64,000 nucleotides of DNA, taken from contig OZ024872.1 of assembly GCA_964017185.1 (NCBI GenBank), forward strand, positions 59,885,817-59,949,816. The letters are read 5' to 3'. Every line of letters begins with the position of its first letter. Position 1 is the stretch's first letter. The stretch is from Rugalucina vietnamica (Eukaryota; Mollusca; Bivalvia; Lucinida; Lucinidae). The position numbers were made by a program, and so were the translations under genes. Below, piece by piece: positions 22,515-34,205 of this stretch. Under the pieces are notes generated by a model. It worked only from the letters and a program-made list of their open reading frames with translations, did not search any database and was not told the origin of the DNA.

Positions 22515-24818
22515 AGCTCACTGAGCCGTCACCTGAGCCGAAGGCTCACAAGGTGAGCTTATAGGATGGCCATGCTTCGACGTCCGTCCATCCATCCGTC
22601 CGTCCACAATTTCATTGATCTTCTCCTCTGAAACCACTTGGCCAATCAATAGGGCTGATTATCGCCCACTAAAACCGCATCGCGATATATCGCGGTACGG
22701 GAAATGCATATCGCAATGCGTATTGAATATATCGTACAAACAGGAAAGTCAATTTTCAATTTCTTATCGAAGCCAAAATTTGTTGCACTAGAATGGGAAT
22801 CAATTTTACAACATTTGTAGTACATCTATGACTGATATTATTGTAAACAACATGCAAAATTTTTATGCGACGTCAGGTTGTTTTAAAGTGCCGAAATAGA
22901 TGTATGTTCCAAAAATAACCACATGATTGACAGCTCAACAGGGGAGGCAAATACGCACATGTATTGGACTGGTTTCACGCTAATTACCTGTAAAAATTCG
23001 ATAGCAGGACCGATTGTAAATACACAGTCTGTGGTTGTACTCGTTTGGATTATTTTGGGTGTTGGTATAAAACCCGGACTGTGTTACGATATACCGGAAT
23101 CCTTGTATGGGCGTACCGGTATACCGTACCGCGAGCACCGTACAGCAGTATACCGATATATCGGTATATCGTTACACCCCTACCAATCAAAGCCAAACTT
23201 CATGTGCAGCATCCTTAGGAAGGGTGAACAAAAGTTTATATAAATGGTTCAAGGTCACATGACCAAGATGGCCACCATGCCATATATGGTAAAAACCATA
23301 AAAGATCTTTTCTGGAACTGGTGGACTGATTTCAACGAAACTTGGTATGTATCATTGGAGACTCTGGCCCATCATAGTTTATATAAATCATGACCTTTGG
23401 TTGACCTTGACCTATTTTACGGCAAGCTCAATTTTGGTTACATAGGCTTTTCAATGGAAAAAAAAGTAAAAACATTGAATTTTTCAGGAAGTTTTGTAGC
23501 CTGTGACCTGAAAGTTGGTAGATACAGTCAACATGTTGAGCTTATGAAGTGTTGTGAGTATAAAAGGTCAATTACAAATTAAATGTAAGACTTAATTTTC
23601 TCAGTTTTAAACCACTTGACCAATCAAAGCCAAATTTAATATGTAGTACTCTTGGGATGGAGGAACAAAAGTTTATATAAATCATTAAAATGGTCAAGGT
23701 CACATGACCAAGAGGGCCACTATGGCTATAAATAGCAAAATCTTCTCCAAACCAGAAGGCCTATGATTTTGAAACTTGGCATGAAGCATCAGGGTGAGGA
23801 GCTCTACAAAGTAAATATAAATCATGACCCTGAGATGACCTAGACCTATTTTACTTCAAGGTCAACATAAGTCGCCCATGCATTTGAATGGGGAAAATTG
23901 TCAAAATTTCATTTGAAAGGAAAACTTTATGGAAATGGGCAAATGGACATAAGATTTATGATTCTGAAAAAATAGACCCCTGAGGCAGGTCTGTCTACAC
24001 CCACGGGCAATATACATGCATATTACCATAATATTCAAAAATTGTCTTCTCTGAAACTGTTTGGCTAATCAAAGCCAAAAGTCATGTGGAGCATTCTTAG
24101 GAAGGGAGAATGAAAGTTTATATAAATGGTCATGGTCACATGACCAAGATGGCCACCATGGCTATAAATAGCAAAACCCTTTAAAAATTGTCTCTTCCGG
24201 AACCAGAAGGCCTATGATTTTGAAACTTGGCATGAAACACCAGGGAGAGGAGCTCTACAAAGTTTATATAAATCATGACCTTAAGATGACCTTGACCTTT
24301 TTTTGGCAAGGCCAACATAGGTTGCCCATGCATTTGAATGGGGGAAAATAAGTAAAATGTAATTAAATGGGGGGAAACTTGCTGGGAGTATGCAAATGGA
24401 CAGAAGATATATGTTTATGGAAAAAGTTTCCTCAGGGGGTTGTCTGCCCCAGCCCCTGGGCTATACATGAATATGACCATAATATTCAAACATCTTCTTT
24501 GAAACCGCTTGGCCAATCAAAGCCAAACTTTATGTGGAGCATCGTTAGGAAAGGAGAATGAAAGTTGATATAAATGGTCAAGGTCACATGACCAAGATGG
24601 CCACCATGGCTATAAATACCCAAAAAGCTTTATAAATCTTATTCTTCAGAACCATAAGACCTATGATTTTGAAACTTTGCCTGAAGCATCAGTGAATGGA
24701 GCTCTACAAAGTTTGTATAATCATGACCCCCTGATGACCTTGACCTATTGTATGGCAAGGTCAGCTGAGGTCGCATATCCCAGATCTCAGTTGAGCCTTT
24801 ACAGGACCATTGGTCCTC
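22515..24818 (+). mobile_element. Hairpin-ended repeat family I, copy 2
   Basis: It starts with the family hairpin (AGCTCACTGAGCC then CACCTGAGCCGAAGGCTCAC), here with a small internal duplication. A GTCC/ATCC microsatellite follows. The copy ends in TTTACAGGACCATTGGTCCTC at about 24818. The body is four or five units of ~430-460 bp, each with AAAGCCAAACTTYATGTGGA, AAGGTCACATGACCAAGATG and GAAACTTGGCATGAARCA. A hAT-like MITE interrupts the first unit. No coding capacity. Confidence 0.8.
22650..23182. mobile_element. hAT-like MITE nested in family I element
   Basis: The ends are TAGGGCTGATTATCG and, inverted, TAGGGGTGTAACGATATACC. CCAATCAA is duplicated on both sides (22642-22649 and 23183-23190), and removing the insert restores the CCAATCAAAGCCAAA found in sister units. 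Subterminal parts are rich in self-complementary words such as CGCGATATATCGCG and ACCGATATATCGGT. It is 533 bp and has no transposase frame. Confidence 0.92.
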
Positions 24819-26148
24819 TGTTGTTGTTTTTTCATTTTCTGATCGATACCCAAAAGAAGCTTGGGATGTGCAAGTCATTACGGTAATACCCAGTTATGCC
24901 AAAAATTGGTGCGAAAATACTCATTAGGTAGAGCTCTGAATTTTCATTAGGTCTGTTTCACTTATTATAGTTTTAGCTTCTACGTTCGTATATTTGTTAG
25001 TTTGTTTGTAATTCCGGGAGGTTCATAGAATTTATGTCAAAGTTTTGGTTAAAGTTTCTCTATTGGTGTATATCTCATGAAGGGATGATCAGAAACCATT
25101 CATATTTGGACCATAGGTTCCCTATAGGGTTTCTTTGTTTCCATGAGTACGGATCCCAGGGTCCATGCCTGGGGGTGGGGGTGAACGTCAAAATCTAGGT
25201 CACCTTTAATTTAGATCAGTCTTATTTAAAGTTTCTCTGGTAGTATATATCTCATGTCAGAGTTCATTGTCAGAAACCATTAGTATTTAGAATTTAGGTA
25301 CCCTATAAGGTTTGCATTGTTTCCATGAGTTCGGACCTCAGGGTCCATGCCCAGGGTGGGGCTAGAGTTAAAAAAAATAGGTCACCTCGAAAATGTGGTA
25401 TTTACACAATGTTTTTTCTTCTCTAAGTCCATATCTTAACAAATACTTATAGGAATGTATTCCTATGTGGATCATATATACCCTTCAGGGTTGAATTTTA
25501 TTCCATGGCACCTAACTCCAGGGGAGGGGCTAGAGGTCAAAATCTAGGACACATTTATATGAACATGATTTTTTTTGTCCAGCCTTTTTTGGTTACATCC
25601 TTAATCGGTTCGTGTCCAACTTTTTCGTAATAGTTTATCTCCTTATTGGAAAAGACTAAACTTGATGTTCTCAGTACGATTGGGTTTTGGTACACATATC
25701 CACGACATAATTTCTTGGACACGAAAAATTATGTTACCAATTTATTTTTTCAAATTGATTTTATTTCTAATGTTATTATTTAATTGATAAGTTTTAAGTT
25801 TCAGTTTGCAAGAGTAAGCTTTGTGTAATGCATTTCCTACAGCTTTATATTCAGTTTGCACCAGCATAAATTTCAACTCTCTCACTTAAGTAGTCCATTA
25901 AAATGTCCAAAAATCACCACTTCGATGCCCCTTTTCCCTGCTAAATGCATGGACTCAGCACAATTTTTTCAGTTTTATGGTTATAAAAGGTATAATTCTG
26001 TGTATTCCAATTATGTTTTGTTGTGTATAAACGCTACAGGAAAGTTATTTTTGAATTTGTAGAATTATTGATGATGTTACCAAAAAGGGCTGGACAAAAA
26101 AGACGTGTCCATATAATATGATAGTTACCAACATTAATATTCTGTAGG

Positions 26149-26395
26149 CGGCCCCTGTGGCTGAGCGATTAAAAGCGCTGTTTCTTAATCACTTGACCAT
26201 GTCACCGCTGTGTCTGGTGTGGGTTCGAGCCTCGCTCTGGCCACATGTGAGACAAGCCAAGTTCTGCATGCGAGTGTGCCAGGTGGTTATTCTCGGGGTT
26301 CTCCCATTTTCGCCCACCTACTGATTGGTCCATCTCATATGAACTGAAATAATCTTGAAAGGGACGTTAAACTGAAATAAAAAAAAAAATAATAA
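26149..26395 (+). mobile_element. Intact tRNA-derived SINE with 14-bp target-site duplication
   Basis: The head CGGCCCCTGTGGCTGAGCG gives an A-box-like region and GGGTTCGAGCC a B box. The long segment between them suggests descent from a tRNA with a large variable arm (Ser/Leu class). The body ends GAAAGGGACGTTAAACTGAA followed by an A-rich/TAA tail. TAATATTCTGTAGG flanks both ends (26135-26148 and 26396-26409) without a mismatch, so the insertion looks fairly recent. Related pieces lie at 32080-32156 and, inverted, at 60185-60305. Confidence 0.92.
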
Positions 26396-26471
26396 TAATA
26401 TTCTGTAGGTCTGTATCTATATATTGATAATCATGTGTTAGAAAGCATTCATGCTTAAACCATAGTACCAC

Positions 26472-26634
26472 CAGGGTTCCCATTTACCCTCTATTGAAGT
26501 TTTTTTTTACCCCCAAAATGTGTCATATACCTCCAAAATTTGCAAACCTTCTTATTTGGGCCTATACATAGGGGGTATAAACCTAAGAAAATTAAGCAAG
26601 TGTACCCTCACTTCAAAATTCAGCGGGAACCCTG
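26472..26634. mobile_element. Small CAGGGTTCCC-ended MITE
   Basis: Perfect 10-bp inverted ends (CAGGGTTCCC / GGGAACCCTG) enclose 163 bp that interrupt the family II-like unit. The termini match those of the 20.5 kb hAT-like MITE, but I could not define a clean 8-bp duplication, so flanks may have changed since insertion. Confidence 0.65.
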
Positions 26635-27335
26635 ACCATGTAAGGGTTGGACACTAGGGTCCATGCTGGAGGGTGGGGACTAGAGGTCAAGTTCTAGGAC
26701 ATATCTTTTTTATAGAACATAAAACTTATCATATTGATTTGAACCGGTTTTCATGAAACTGGGGACAGTAAATACACTTTGACAGTGCAGGTGTACCTCT
26801 CGTTATAAAACTTTGAAAATTCTAGTAAAGGGGGTACCTACTTGCTTTAGACATTTTTCCAGTTCCATGTGAGCCCCATGGGCATCTCTTGTTTACTATA
26901 ATAGGTTTGCATTATTGAAAACATACACAAATGAAGCAATCCAATTAGCAAGCATATCTAACAGTGTCAGAGGTAAACTGGCAGGGTGAAAGAAATGACT
27001 TATTGTAGCATTTTGGACTTGTTTGTTCAAATGTTGGTTATAGAATGCCCAGACCTCATGTGAGCGTTTGTTTGACATTGGCCCTCTTATTTAACAGTTG
27101 TCATTTAGAAACTATGAAATGTAAGATTAGAATGAATTATCCATACATGCCTTCCTTCTTTATATAAACCCATTTTCTTTCTTAAGCATGATTTTATGTT
27201 TTTGAAACCAAACAAATATAATTGAGGTATTTATTCTCAAATTAAATATTATTCAGTTTATGACATTTGGAATGTTTTTCTTTTAGTTTACAATTGAACT
27301 TTGTAAAAAGGCCTTAACTGATTTTTCTATTGCAG

Positions 27336-27437
27336 AATTATCCAGTAAGAGGAATGGCTTGTCACAAAAGCTGATCAACAAACAGTTACAAGTGGCATAC
27401 AAATTACGAGGACTTACTGTTTCAGATGTTATGTGAT
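27336..27437 (+). CDS. Candidate terminal exon of the plus-strand gene
   Basis: A strong acceptor (GATTTTTCTATTGCAG) leads into a frame that, after two bases, reads LSSKRNGLSQKLINKQLQVA and then YKLRGLTVSDVM before TGA. The basic, Lys/Gln/Leu-rich tail is protein-like but not recognised. Entry phase matches the exit phase of 19546-19586. No AATAAA is seen close downstream, and a family I element starts 75 bp later. Confidence 0.45.
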
Positions 27438-27511
27438 GAAAAGTGTGATAATATGACCAGCTCTATAGGTTCATAGTTGTGTTGACAAGAATCAGCATAT
27501 TTAAGCTTTTG

Positions 27512-27875
27512 AGCTCACCTAGCCGAAGGCTCATAGGTGAGCTTATAGGATCGGCAGGTACCTGGGGTCTGTCAGTCTGTCATCCATCAACATTCTGATG
27601 AGTTGAACTTGTGAAGGACTGTGAGGTAGCCGCCCTTGAATCATGTCTGGAAAAAATTGATATGTAGTGTTGATAATACTCTAGCACCTTTATTGTTGAT
27701 CAAGTCTTCATTCTTGGCAGTAACAAGGACAACCATGATACCTGGAATGAGTTAAAATTTCATCCAGATTCCATTTATGATAGCATTCGTAGCTGCCCTC
27801 GAGTGTTTGAAAAATCAATATAAACAGATGGTGTTATGTTGACTCAGGTGAGCGATCGTTGCCCTTTGGGCTTCC
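27512..27875 (+). mobile_element. Hairpin-ended repeat family I, short copy
   Basis: The left hairpin AGCTCACCTAGCCGAAGGCT and its partner CATAGGTGAGCTTATAGGAT are present. The right end CTCAGGTGAGCGATCGTTGC is followed by the stem GCCCTTTGGGC. The body is unlike that of the larger copies, so this is a distinct subfamily with the same ends. The same right end is seen inverted at 62313. Confidence 0.75.
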
Positions 27876-27984
27876 ATTCTTTATACTGTTGAAGAATATG
27901 TCTGTATTCAACAATGCTTAGCTGTTAAGTCACAGGGAGACGAGACCTCAGTAAAGTTTGTCATCCGAAAGACGGTGGAAGCTA

Positions 27985-28615
27985 TTGAGCCTTGGTGCAA
28001 TATCTTGGTCACATGACCAAGATGGCTGCCATGCCCATACCATATATATATATGATAAAAACCCTTCAAAATCTTCTCCAGAACCAATGGGCTGATTTCT
28101 ATGAAACTTGATATTTAGTATTGGGGACACCAGCCACTGCCTATCATAGTTTGCTAAAATGATGACCCGGGAATGACCTTGACCTATTTTATGGCAAGGA
28201 CAATTTTGGAATCATAGGCTTTTACATGGGAAACGGCGAAAAGAATGGATATTTTGGAAACTGTTGCAACCTAAGACTTGAAAGTTGCTAGATGCACACA
28301 ACTAATGGAGTCAATGAATGTATGTAATTAATCAAGGCCAAGGTCATTTCTTGACCTTGACCCAAGGTCATTGAAATATGAAATTTAGTCACAATTTCAA
28401 AGATCTTCTCTAAAACCACTTGGCCTATCAAGTTGAAATTTTATTTGGATACCCCATTGGTAGTGTCATTGAAATTTTGTTCGTGATATTTTGGTCACAT
28501 GACCAAGATGGCCTCCATGCCTATCTGGTTAAAAAGCCTTCAAACATCTTCAGAACCAATGGGCCAATTTCCATGAAACTTGGTATGTAGTATAGAGGAC
28601 TCCAGCCCATCATAG
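27985..28615 (+). mobile_element. Internal fragment of family I
   Basis: Two units carry TGGTCACATGACCAAGATGG, a (C/T)CCATGCC block and TGAAACTTGRTATKTAGTAT, as in the long copies. Neither end hairpin is present. Confidence 0.65.
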
Positions 28616-29708
28616 TTTGATTTAAGGGTTTTATATTGGAATTTTTGGGTTTTAATTAATAATGATAATTATATTGTAAAACAATTATTGTCTTGTTATA
28701 TACCATTATAAAGTAAAATAACTAAGAAATACTTATTTGGTGATCCTAACTTTGGTTTTAAATTATTGGCCGGTTGCTAGGCAATTGAAGAACATGACTG
28801 AAAAATGGATACCTGTTCAACTAGTAAAATGGTTGCCATGGTAACATACATGTTCACACCTGGTTGATATACTACTGAGAATAAAGCTGGTGTTTTTACC
28901 ATTGTACAAATAAATGTTTGGACAAGTTTGAACATGTAAAAAAGAAACTGCAGCCTTTTAAACTTGAAGGTTTGTTTTTGTCATGCAAAAACGACAAAAT
29001 TAACACGTTAGTCAATGGACCGTAAATGTTCTCAACCGTAAATATTCTCAGAATTTATGCGGCAATTTTAATTGCCATCTTAGTGCCATTTTAAATTTCA
29101 TAATTTTAAGACCTTTACGTCACTTTTAGATTAGCGCCTAATATCTTACCCTTCATCTCGCAAAATATCAGGTAATGTTCCCCACTGTTACCATAGCAAC
29201 TACTAACAGCAGACTGATGTTCAATTTTAGGTGGTGTTCTAAAATTGCTTAGCAACAAATTCAGTTTGCATAACGAATGATACAAATATTCTAAGTTTGC
29301 TTGTATTATTTCCCTACTTGCTGGTATGTAATATGATAGAGTTCAAGTAATACAAATTATGTTGTTTTGAAGACAAAAAATTGACTAAAAATCTTGCATT
29401 TTTTCACCTTGGGAACTCACTTGCGGCCACTGTATAAAGAAAATGCAAATGAGATAAACATTCTTGCTCCTTGAATGTTGTAAATTTTCAAAGTGTTTTT
29501 CATTGTGCTGTACAGCTAAGAATACCTTGATGTTTATCAAATTTTGAGAAGTGATATATACTACTAAATGTTTCATAAGGATCTCTTTTTTCAGTATTAT
29601 GCCAGGGGACCTATAACCAATATATTTTCACACTTCTTACATATATGTCTAGGATATTTATCCATGTAAAGAAAATTGAAAGTTTGATTAAATTCTCACT
29701 CTTTTATT
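28616..29708. other. Unassigned stretch with two X-box-like palindromes
   Basis: No gene found. GTTGCCATGGTAAC at 28832-28845 and GTTACCATAGCAAC at 29187-29200 match the RFX X-box consensus GTNRCC-N2-RGYAAC. The surrounding sequence is not obviously part of a family I body, although that family carries the same motif. Confidence 0.35.
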
Positions 29709-31682
29709 AGCTCACCTGAGCCGAAGGCTCATAGGTGAGCTTATAGTATACCCATGCTCCGGCGTCCGTCCGTCCGTCCGTCGTCCACAATTTCAAAGAT
29801 CTTCTTCTCTGAAACCGCTAGGCGGATTGTTCTCATATTACACATACACCATCTACAGGTAGGGGGAAAGAATAATTGTGTTTTTTGTTTTGATCGGATA
29901 AGAACTCTGGTTGCTATGGCAACTTATGCTTCCCATAGACTTACAATGGAAAAAAGTGAAAATTGCCAGTTTTTGCTGTCTTGTTGGAGATATTTGAATT
30001 TTGTTGTTGCAGAAATGTTTATTGAGTAGTCCTCTACGTTTCATGTGACTTTTGTCCTAATCCTTTATTTTGATTGGTTGCAGGGGCCCCATATAGGGCA
30101 AAATTTCGAAAAACATTCAAAAATCTTCTTCTCAGAAACTGTCAAGGGGATTGAGCTTGTACTTTGTATACATGTTCCTGACAGTGGCCTCTACATTATT
30201 TGTGTTTTTTATTCCAGGCGGATAAGAACTCTGGTTGCTATGGCAACTTATGCTTCCCATAGACTTACAATGGAAAAATGTGAAAATTGCCAGTTTTTGC
30301 TGTCTTGTTGGAGATATTTGAATTTTGTTTTTGCAGAAATGTTTATTGAGTAGTCCTCTACGTTTCATGTGACTTTTGTCCTAATCCTTTATTTTGATTG
30401 GTTGCAGGGGCCCCATATAGGGCAAAATTTCGAAAAACATTCAAAAATCTTCTTCTCAGAAACTGTCAAGGGGATTGAGCTTGTACTTTGTATACATGTT
30501 CCTGACAGTGGCCTCTACATTATTTGTGTTTTTTATTCCAGGCGGATAAGAACTCTGGTTGCTATGGCAACTTAAAGTTTCCATAGACTTATAATGGGAA
30601 AAGTTGAAATTGACTATTTTTGCGGTCCAGTTGCAGATATTTGAATTTTGTTTTTGTAGAAATGTTTATTGAGTAGTGCTCCACATTTATTGTTACTTTT
30701 GTCCTAATCCTTTATTTTGATTGGTTGTTGGGGCCCCATACAGGGTGAAATTTAGAAAAACATTCAAAATTCTTCTCCTCAGAAACTGTCACAGGGGTGA
30801 AGCCTGTACTTTGTATACATGTTCCTGACAGTAGCCACTACATAATTTATGTTTTTTATTCCAGTCGGATAAGAACTCTGGTTGCTATGGTAACTTTAAG
30901 TTTCCATAGACTTATAATGGGAAAAGTGGAAATTATCTATTTTTTGAAAACTATTGCAGCCTGAGATCTGAAAAGTGGTAGATGCAAACAACTAATGGAT
31001 TAGATGAAGGTATATGATTAATTAGGTCAAGGTCATCTCTTGACCTTGGCCGGTCTGTCGTCCATACACACTTTTCAAAGATTTTTTTCTCTGAAACCAC
31101 ATGGCCAATCAAAGCCAAATTTTATATGAAGAATCTATAGGAAGTGGGAACCAATGTGTATATAAATAATCCAGGTCACATGACCAAGATGGCCGCCATG
31201 CCCATATATGGTAAAAACCCTTAAAATATCTTCTTCTCCAGAACCGGTGAACCGATTTCAACGAAACTTTGCATGAAGTATGGACGACTCAAGTACTACA
31301 ATGTATATATAAATCATGACCCTGGGGTGACCTTGAACTATTTTATGGCAAGGTCAACATAGGTTGTCAATGCATTTGAATTGGGAAAACTTTTAAAATG
31401 TCATTTAAAGTGAAAGTCTTGCAGGAAATGGGCAGTAGGACTGAATATTAATGTTTCTGAAAAAAATGGACCCCATGGGCTCATCTGCTTTTAAAATGTT
31501 ATTTGAAGGGGAAAACCAGCAGGAAATTGGCAGATAGACAGAATATTGATTATTCTGAAAAAAGAAAATGGCCCAAGGGCTTCATCTGCCCCTGCACTGT
31601 GGTTAAATACCATAATATTCAAACATGTTTATTGGTATATGAAGCAGATCTCAGGTGAGCGTTTACAGGACCATTGGTCCTC
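29709..31682 (+). mobile_element. Hairpin-ended repeat family I, long copy with 324-bp tandem units
   Basis: Left hairpin AGCTCACCTGAGCCGAAGGC is paired with CATAGGTGAGCT, then comes a (GTCC)n run. The right end is CAGGTGAGCGTTTACAGGACC, closing ATTGGTCCTC. The first half contains tandem ~324-bp units (marked by CGGATAAGAACTCTGGTTGC at 29895, 30219, 30543 and about 30866); units one to three are nearly identical, which points to recent expansion or exchange. Each holds an X-box-like GTTGCTATGGCAAC (29910, 30234, 30558; GTTGCTATGGTAAC at 30881). The second half holds the ACATGACCAAGATGGCCGCC block seen in other copies. No coding capacity. Confidence 0.85.
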
Positions 31683-32115
31683 TGGTTTTTTCAACTGATG
31701 GGTACAAACACATGCACTCCTTTCCTTAAACTTGCCATAACACAAAACAAGTGGGTTGGCCTAGGGGGTACACATTTTCCCTTACTCTAATTTCAAGAAA
31801 CATTTCATCACGAAAAGGTTTCTTTGTGTGTAAAGGTTGATATCCAAGGGATAAAATAGAGATTTTTAAAAATTCCAAAAATTTGTAATTTTTTGTAAAA
31901 AATGTGTTTTTCAACAAAAAAATGGAAAAATATTTTTTTCGCTCAAAATGTTCTTCTCATTCTGAGTATGAAACTGAAAACCGAATTTGAATACGCACTC
32001 TGGTCGGCTTAAAAAAGAGTTTTTAAAATGTGTTGTCAAATGTTTTAATCACATAATGCAAATTTCCATTAATTCTCATAGGAGCTGAAATAATCTTTAA
32101 AGGGACGTAAAACTG

Positions 32116-32149
<34 letters not shown>

Positions 32150-33059
32150 AATAAGAAAATGTTCAATCCAATAACAAATGTTTTAAAACGCTGTAAAATT
32201 TAAACCAATGCCCGTAGCTCAAATCGGTTTTCTGTTCCAAACTCGCAACTTAAAGGACAACATTTTAAGCGAAAAAAAATTTTTTGGGTATAAATCGTGT
32301 TTTTAACCAAAAATCACAGATTTCTGAAATTTTCTCAAAGTGAGTTGTAGACATAAAAGTATCGACATTTCGATTATCAAAACAATTTTGCAGCTGAATG
32401 AACCAGTAAGAGGGGATGAATGACATAATTGAATATGGTTGGCAACAGTGATAACTTCAATTTCAGGGGGATTCCATCGTTTCTGCAAAGTCTGCGAGAA
32501 GCGCTCGCAGGCAATGCAAAAAACGATTGAATGTTTGCACAGTGATTCTATAGCCAAAGTTTAAGTGTTAGATCACCAGTATGTCATGTGAACAAAAATA
32601 AAGTTTTGATCCCTATCAAACTTTTAGTAGTATATGTTGATCAGTTTATTTTTGTGTGAGAAGCATGTCTTGTATTTTCTTCCCTACTTGCTTTGAAAGT
32701 AATTTATGCCAATAAAATGTACCAAACAGTTTTTTGTCTTATGTATTATTTCCCATGCCTGTCATTTCATAATTTCATGAAACAAAAACACAGTTGCTCC
32801 AAGTCCTTGAACAAGACTGCTTTCCAAAGTACAAAGGGAACAGTTGATCTGTCCAAGCATTACTTACACTTGTTTACACTGAGCATCAACTAATCAAAAA
32901 ATTTACTAGTGACTGTACTTTGTGGAATATAAGAATGCTGAGTGTCTGATTCGAATGTGATACGAGTCTGTCTAAACTGTGACATGTCTGCCTTCCACTC
33001 ATCATAGACATCCTGAGTGCAAGTCTTGAATTTCTAAGCTTTGCAATTGATAAACAATG
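31683..33059. other. Unassigned AT-rich stretch with a SINE tail
   Basis: Except for the SINE tail at 32080-32156 I see no supported feature. Long A and T runs with TTTTTT/AAAAAA inversions near 31860-31950 and 32265-32320 may be old inverted ends but cannot be aligned reliably. Confidence 0.3.
32080..32156 (+). mobile_element. SINE 3' end with 41-A tail
   Basis: CTGAAATAATCTTTAAAGGGACG then TAAAACTG matches the 3' part of the SINE at 26149-26395 and is followed by 41 consecutive A. It is 5'-truncated. The pure A tail suggests a young insertion. Confidence 0.8.
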
Positions 33060-33480
33060 TTTCATTGGCAATATGTATATTACCATAATATTCATAGAGA
33101 AACCGCTCGACCAAAGCCAAATTTAATATGAAGCATCTATAGGGAATGAAAACTAATGTGTTTATAAATAATCTAGCTCACTTTACCAAGTTGGCTGCCA
33201 TGTCCATGTGTGGTAAAATCTCTGGAACCTTTGAGCCTATTGCCACTGGAGACTGAGCACTACAATGTGATAATATATTCTGACCACGGTCGGTCATCTT
33301 AGATCGCGTATAAGTTGAATGGGGAAAACTGTTTAAATGTCATTAGAATGGGTGAAAAACTTGCAGAAAATGGGCAGAAGATATATACATTGTAATTATG
33401 AAAAAAATGACCCCAGGCGTTAGTCTGCCCCCACCTGGGGCTATATACATGTATTTGACCATAACATTCAAGCATGTACG
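33060..33480 (+). mobile_element. Diverged internal fragment of family I
   Basis: GACCAAAGCCAAATTTAATA, TTGGCTGCCATGTCCATG and the closing CCCCACCTGGGGCTATATAC follow the order of the family I unit. Ends are missing and identity is lower than in the neighbouring copies. Confidence 0.6.
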
Positions 33481-33949
33481 TATATATTGATATAATATAG
33501 CCACTATTTTGTTAGTAATACATGCTCCATATAGGTGAAAGTATGTTGAATGCGAGTTAAAATTAAATAAATGATGGTGAAAGTTTGTAAAGACATATGA
33601 TGTAAACTTTTAGTAGTTATCTTTTGTAAATCTTATCAGTTAAACAACGTAGACTAGTCTCTATAACATTCAATGGTTTAAGCATACATATATACACCTC
33701 ACAAAAAGTTTAGCATATTTTACGTTTCTAAAGCATAATGATTTAGAACGGAAGCATGAAGCAAAGCATTAACGACAGTTTTGTCTCCGTCTATCATATT
33801 TAGAAAATTGTTGGATAGGTTTATAATGCATTATTTTAATGATAAGCCGTATTTCTTAATGTTGAATTCTGCACACCACACGCCACGCCTAAGTAAAAAC
33901 TGTCGAAAATTACTCTCTTTTTTGTCTAACTGCCGATTTTGAATCCATA

Positions 33950-34150
33950 TATTCATAAATTGGTCTTTCTGTCTTATCAAGCCAGGGGAAGGCCAGTACA
34001 TGGAAATTAGGAATACGGTAGCGAAAACCAAAAGGTGCTGATCAGCTGCGCAGTTACTGCACAGGTGATCTGCACCTTTTAATTTCGCATTACTCCTGTT
34101 CTTGTTTCCTCTGTATTTAACATCGAGTAGGAACGTTTGTGTCAACATTT
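33950..34150 (-). mobile_element. Palindrome element related to the 55.4 kb MITE core
   Basis: The inverted repeat AAAAGGTGCTGATCAGCTGC...GGTGATCTGCACCTTTT (34029-34080) matches, in reverse, the palindrome at 55401-55459, including the adjoining GTTTTCGCTAC. Arms here have several differences. The wider limits are approximate. Confidence 0.55.
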
Positions 34151-34205
34151 TTTTCACTGGCACTAGTTCTGACCAGATAATTTTGCCCCCTTTTAGACAA
34201 ATAAT

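Larger units (their letters stand above)
24965..26893 (+). mobile_element. Diverged family II-like hairpin element with nested insertions
   Basis: GGGTCCATGCCTGGGGGTGGGG, CTAGAGGTCAAAATCTAGGAC and CCATAGGTTCCCTATAGGGTT units recur through the stretch, as in the left half of family II. The right end GTGAGCCCCATGGGCATCTCTTGTTTAC has the short stem (GCCCCATGGGC) and CTCTTGTT tail seen in the related families. A SINE and a small MITE sit inside. The T-rich left border is approximate. There are no hormone-response palindromes in this copy. Confidence 0.6.

Noticed and set aside
33831-34163. 110-codon minus-strand open frame
   Set aside because: It passes through the palindrome element at 33950-34150 and has no recognisable domain.
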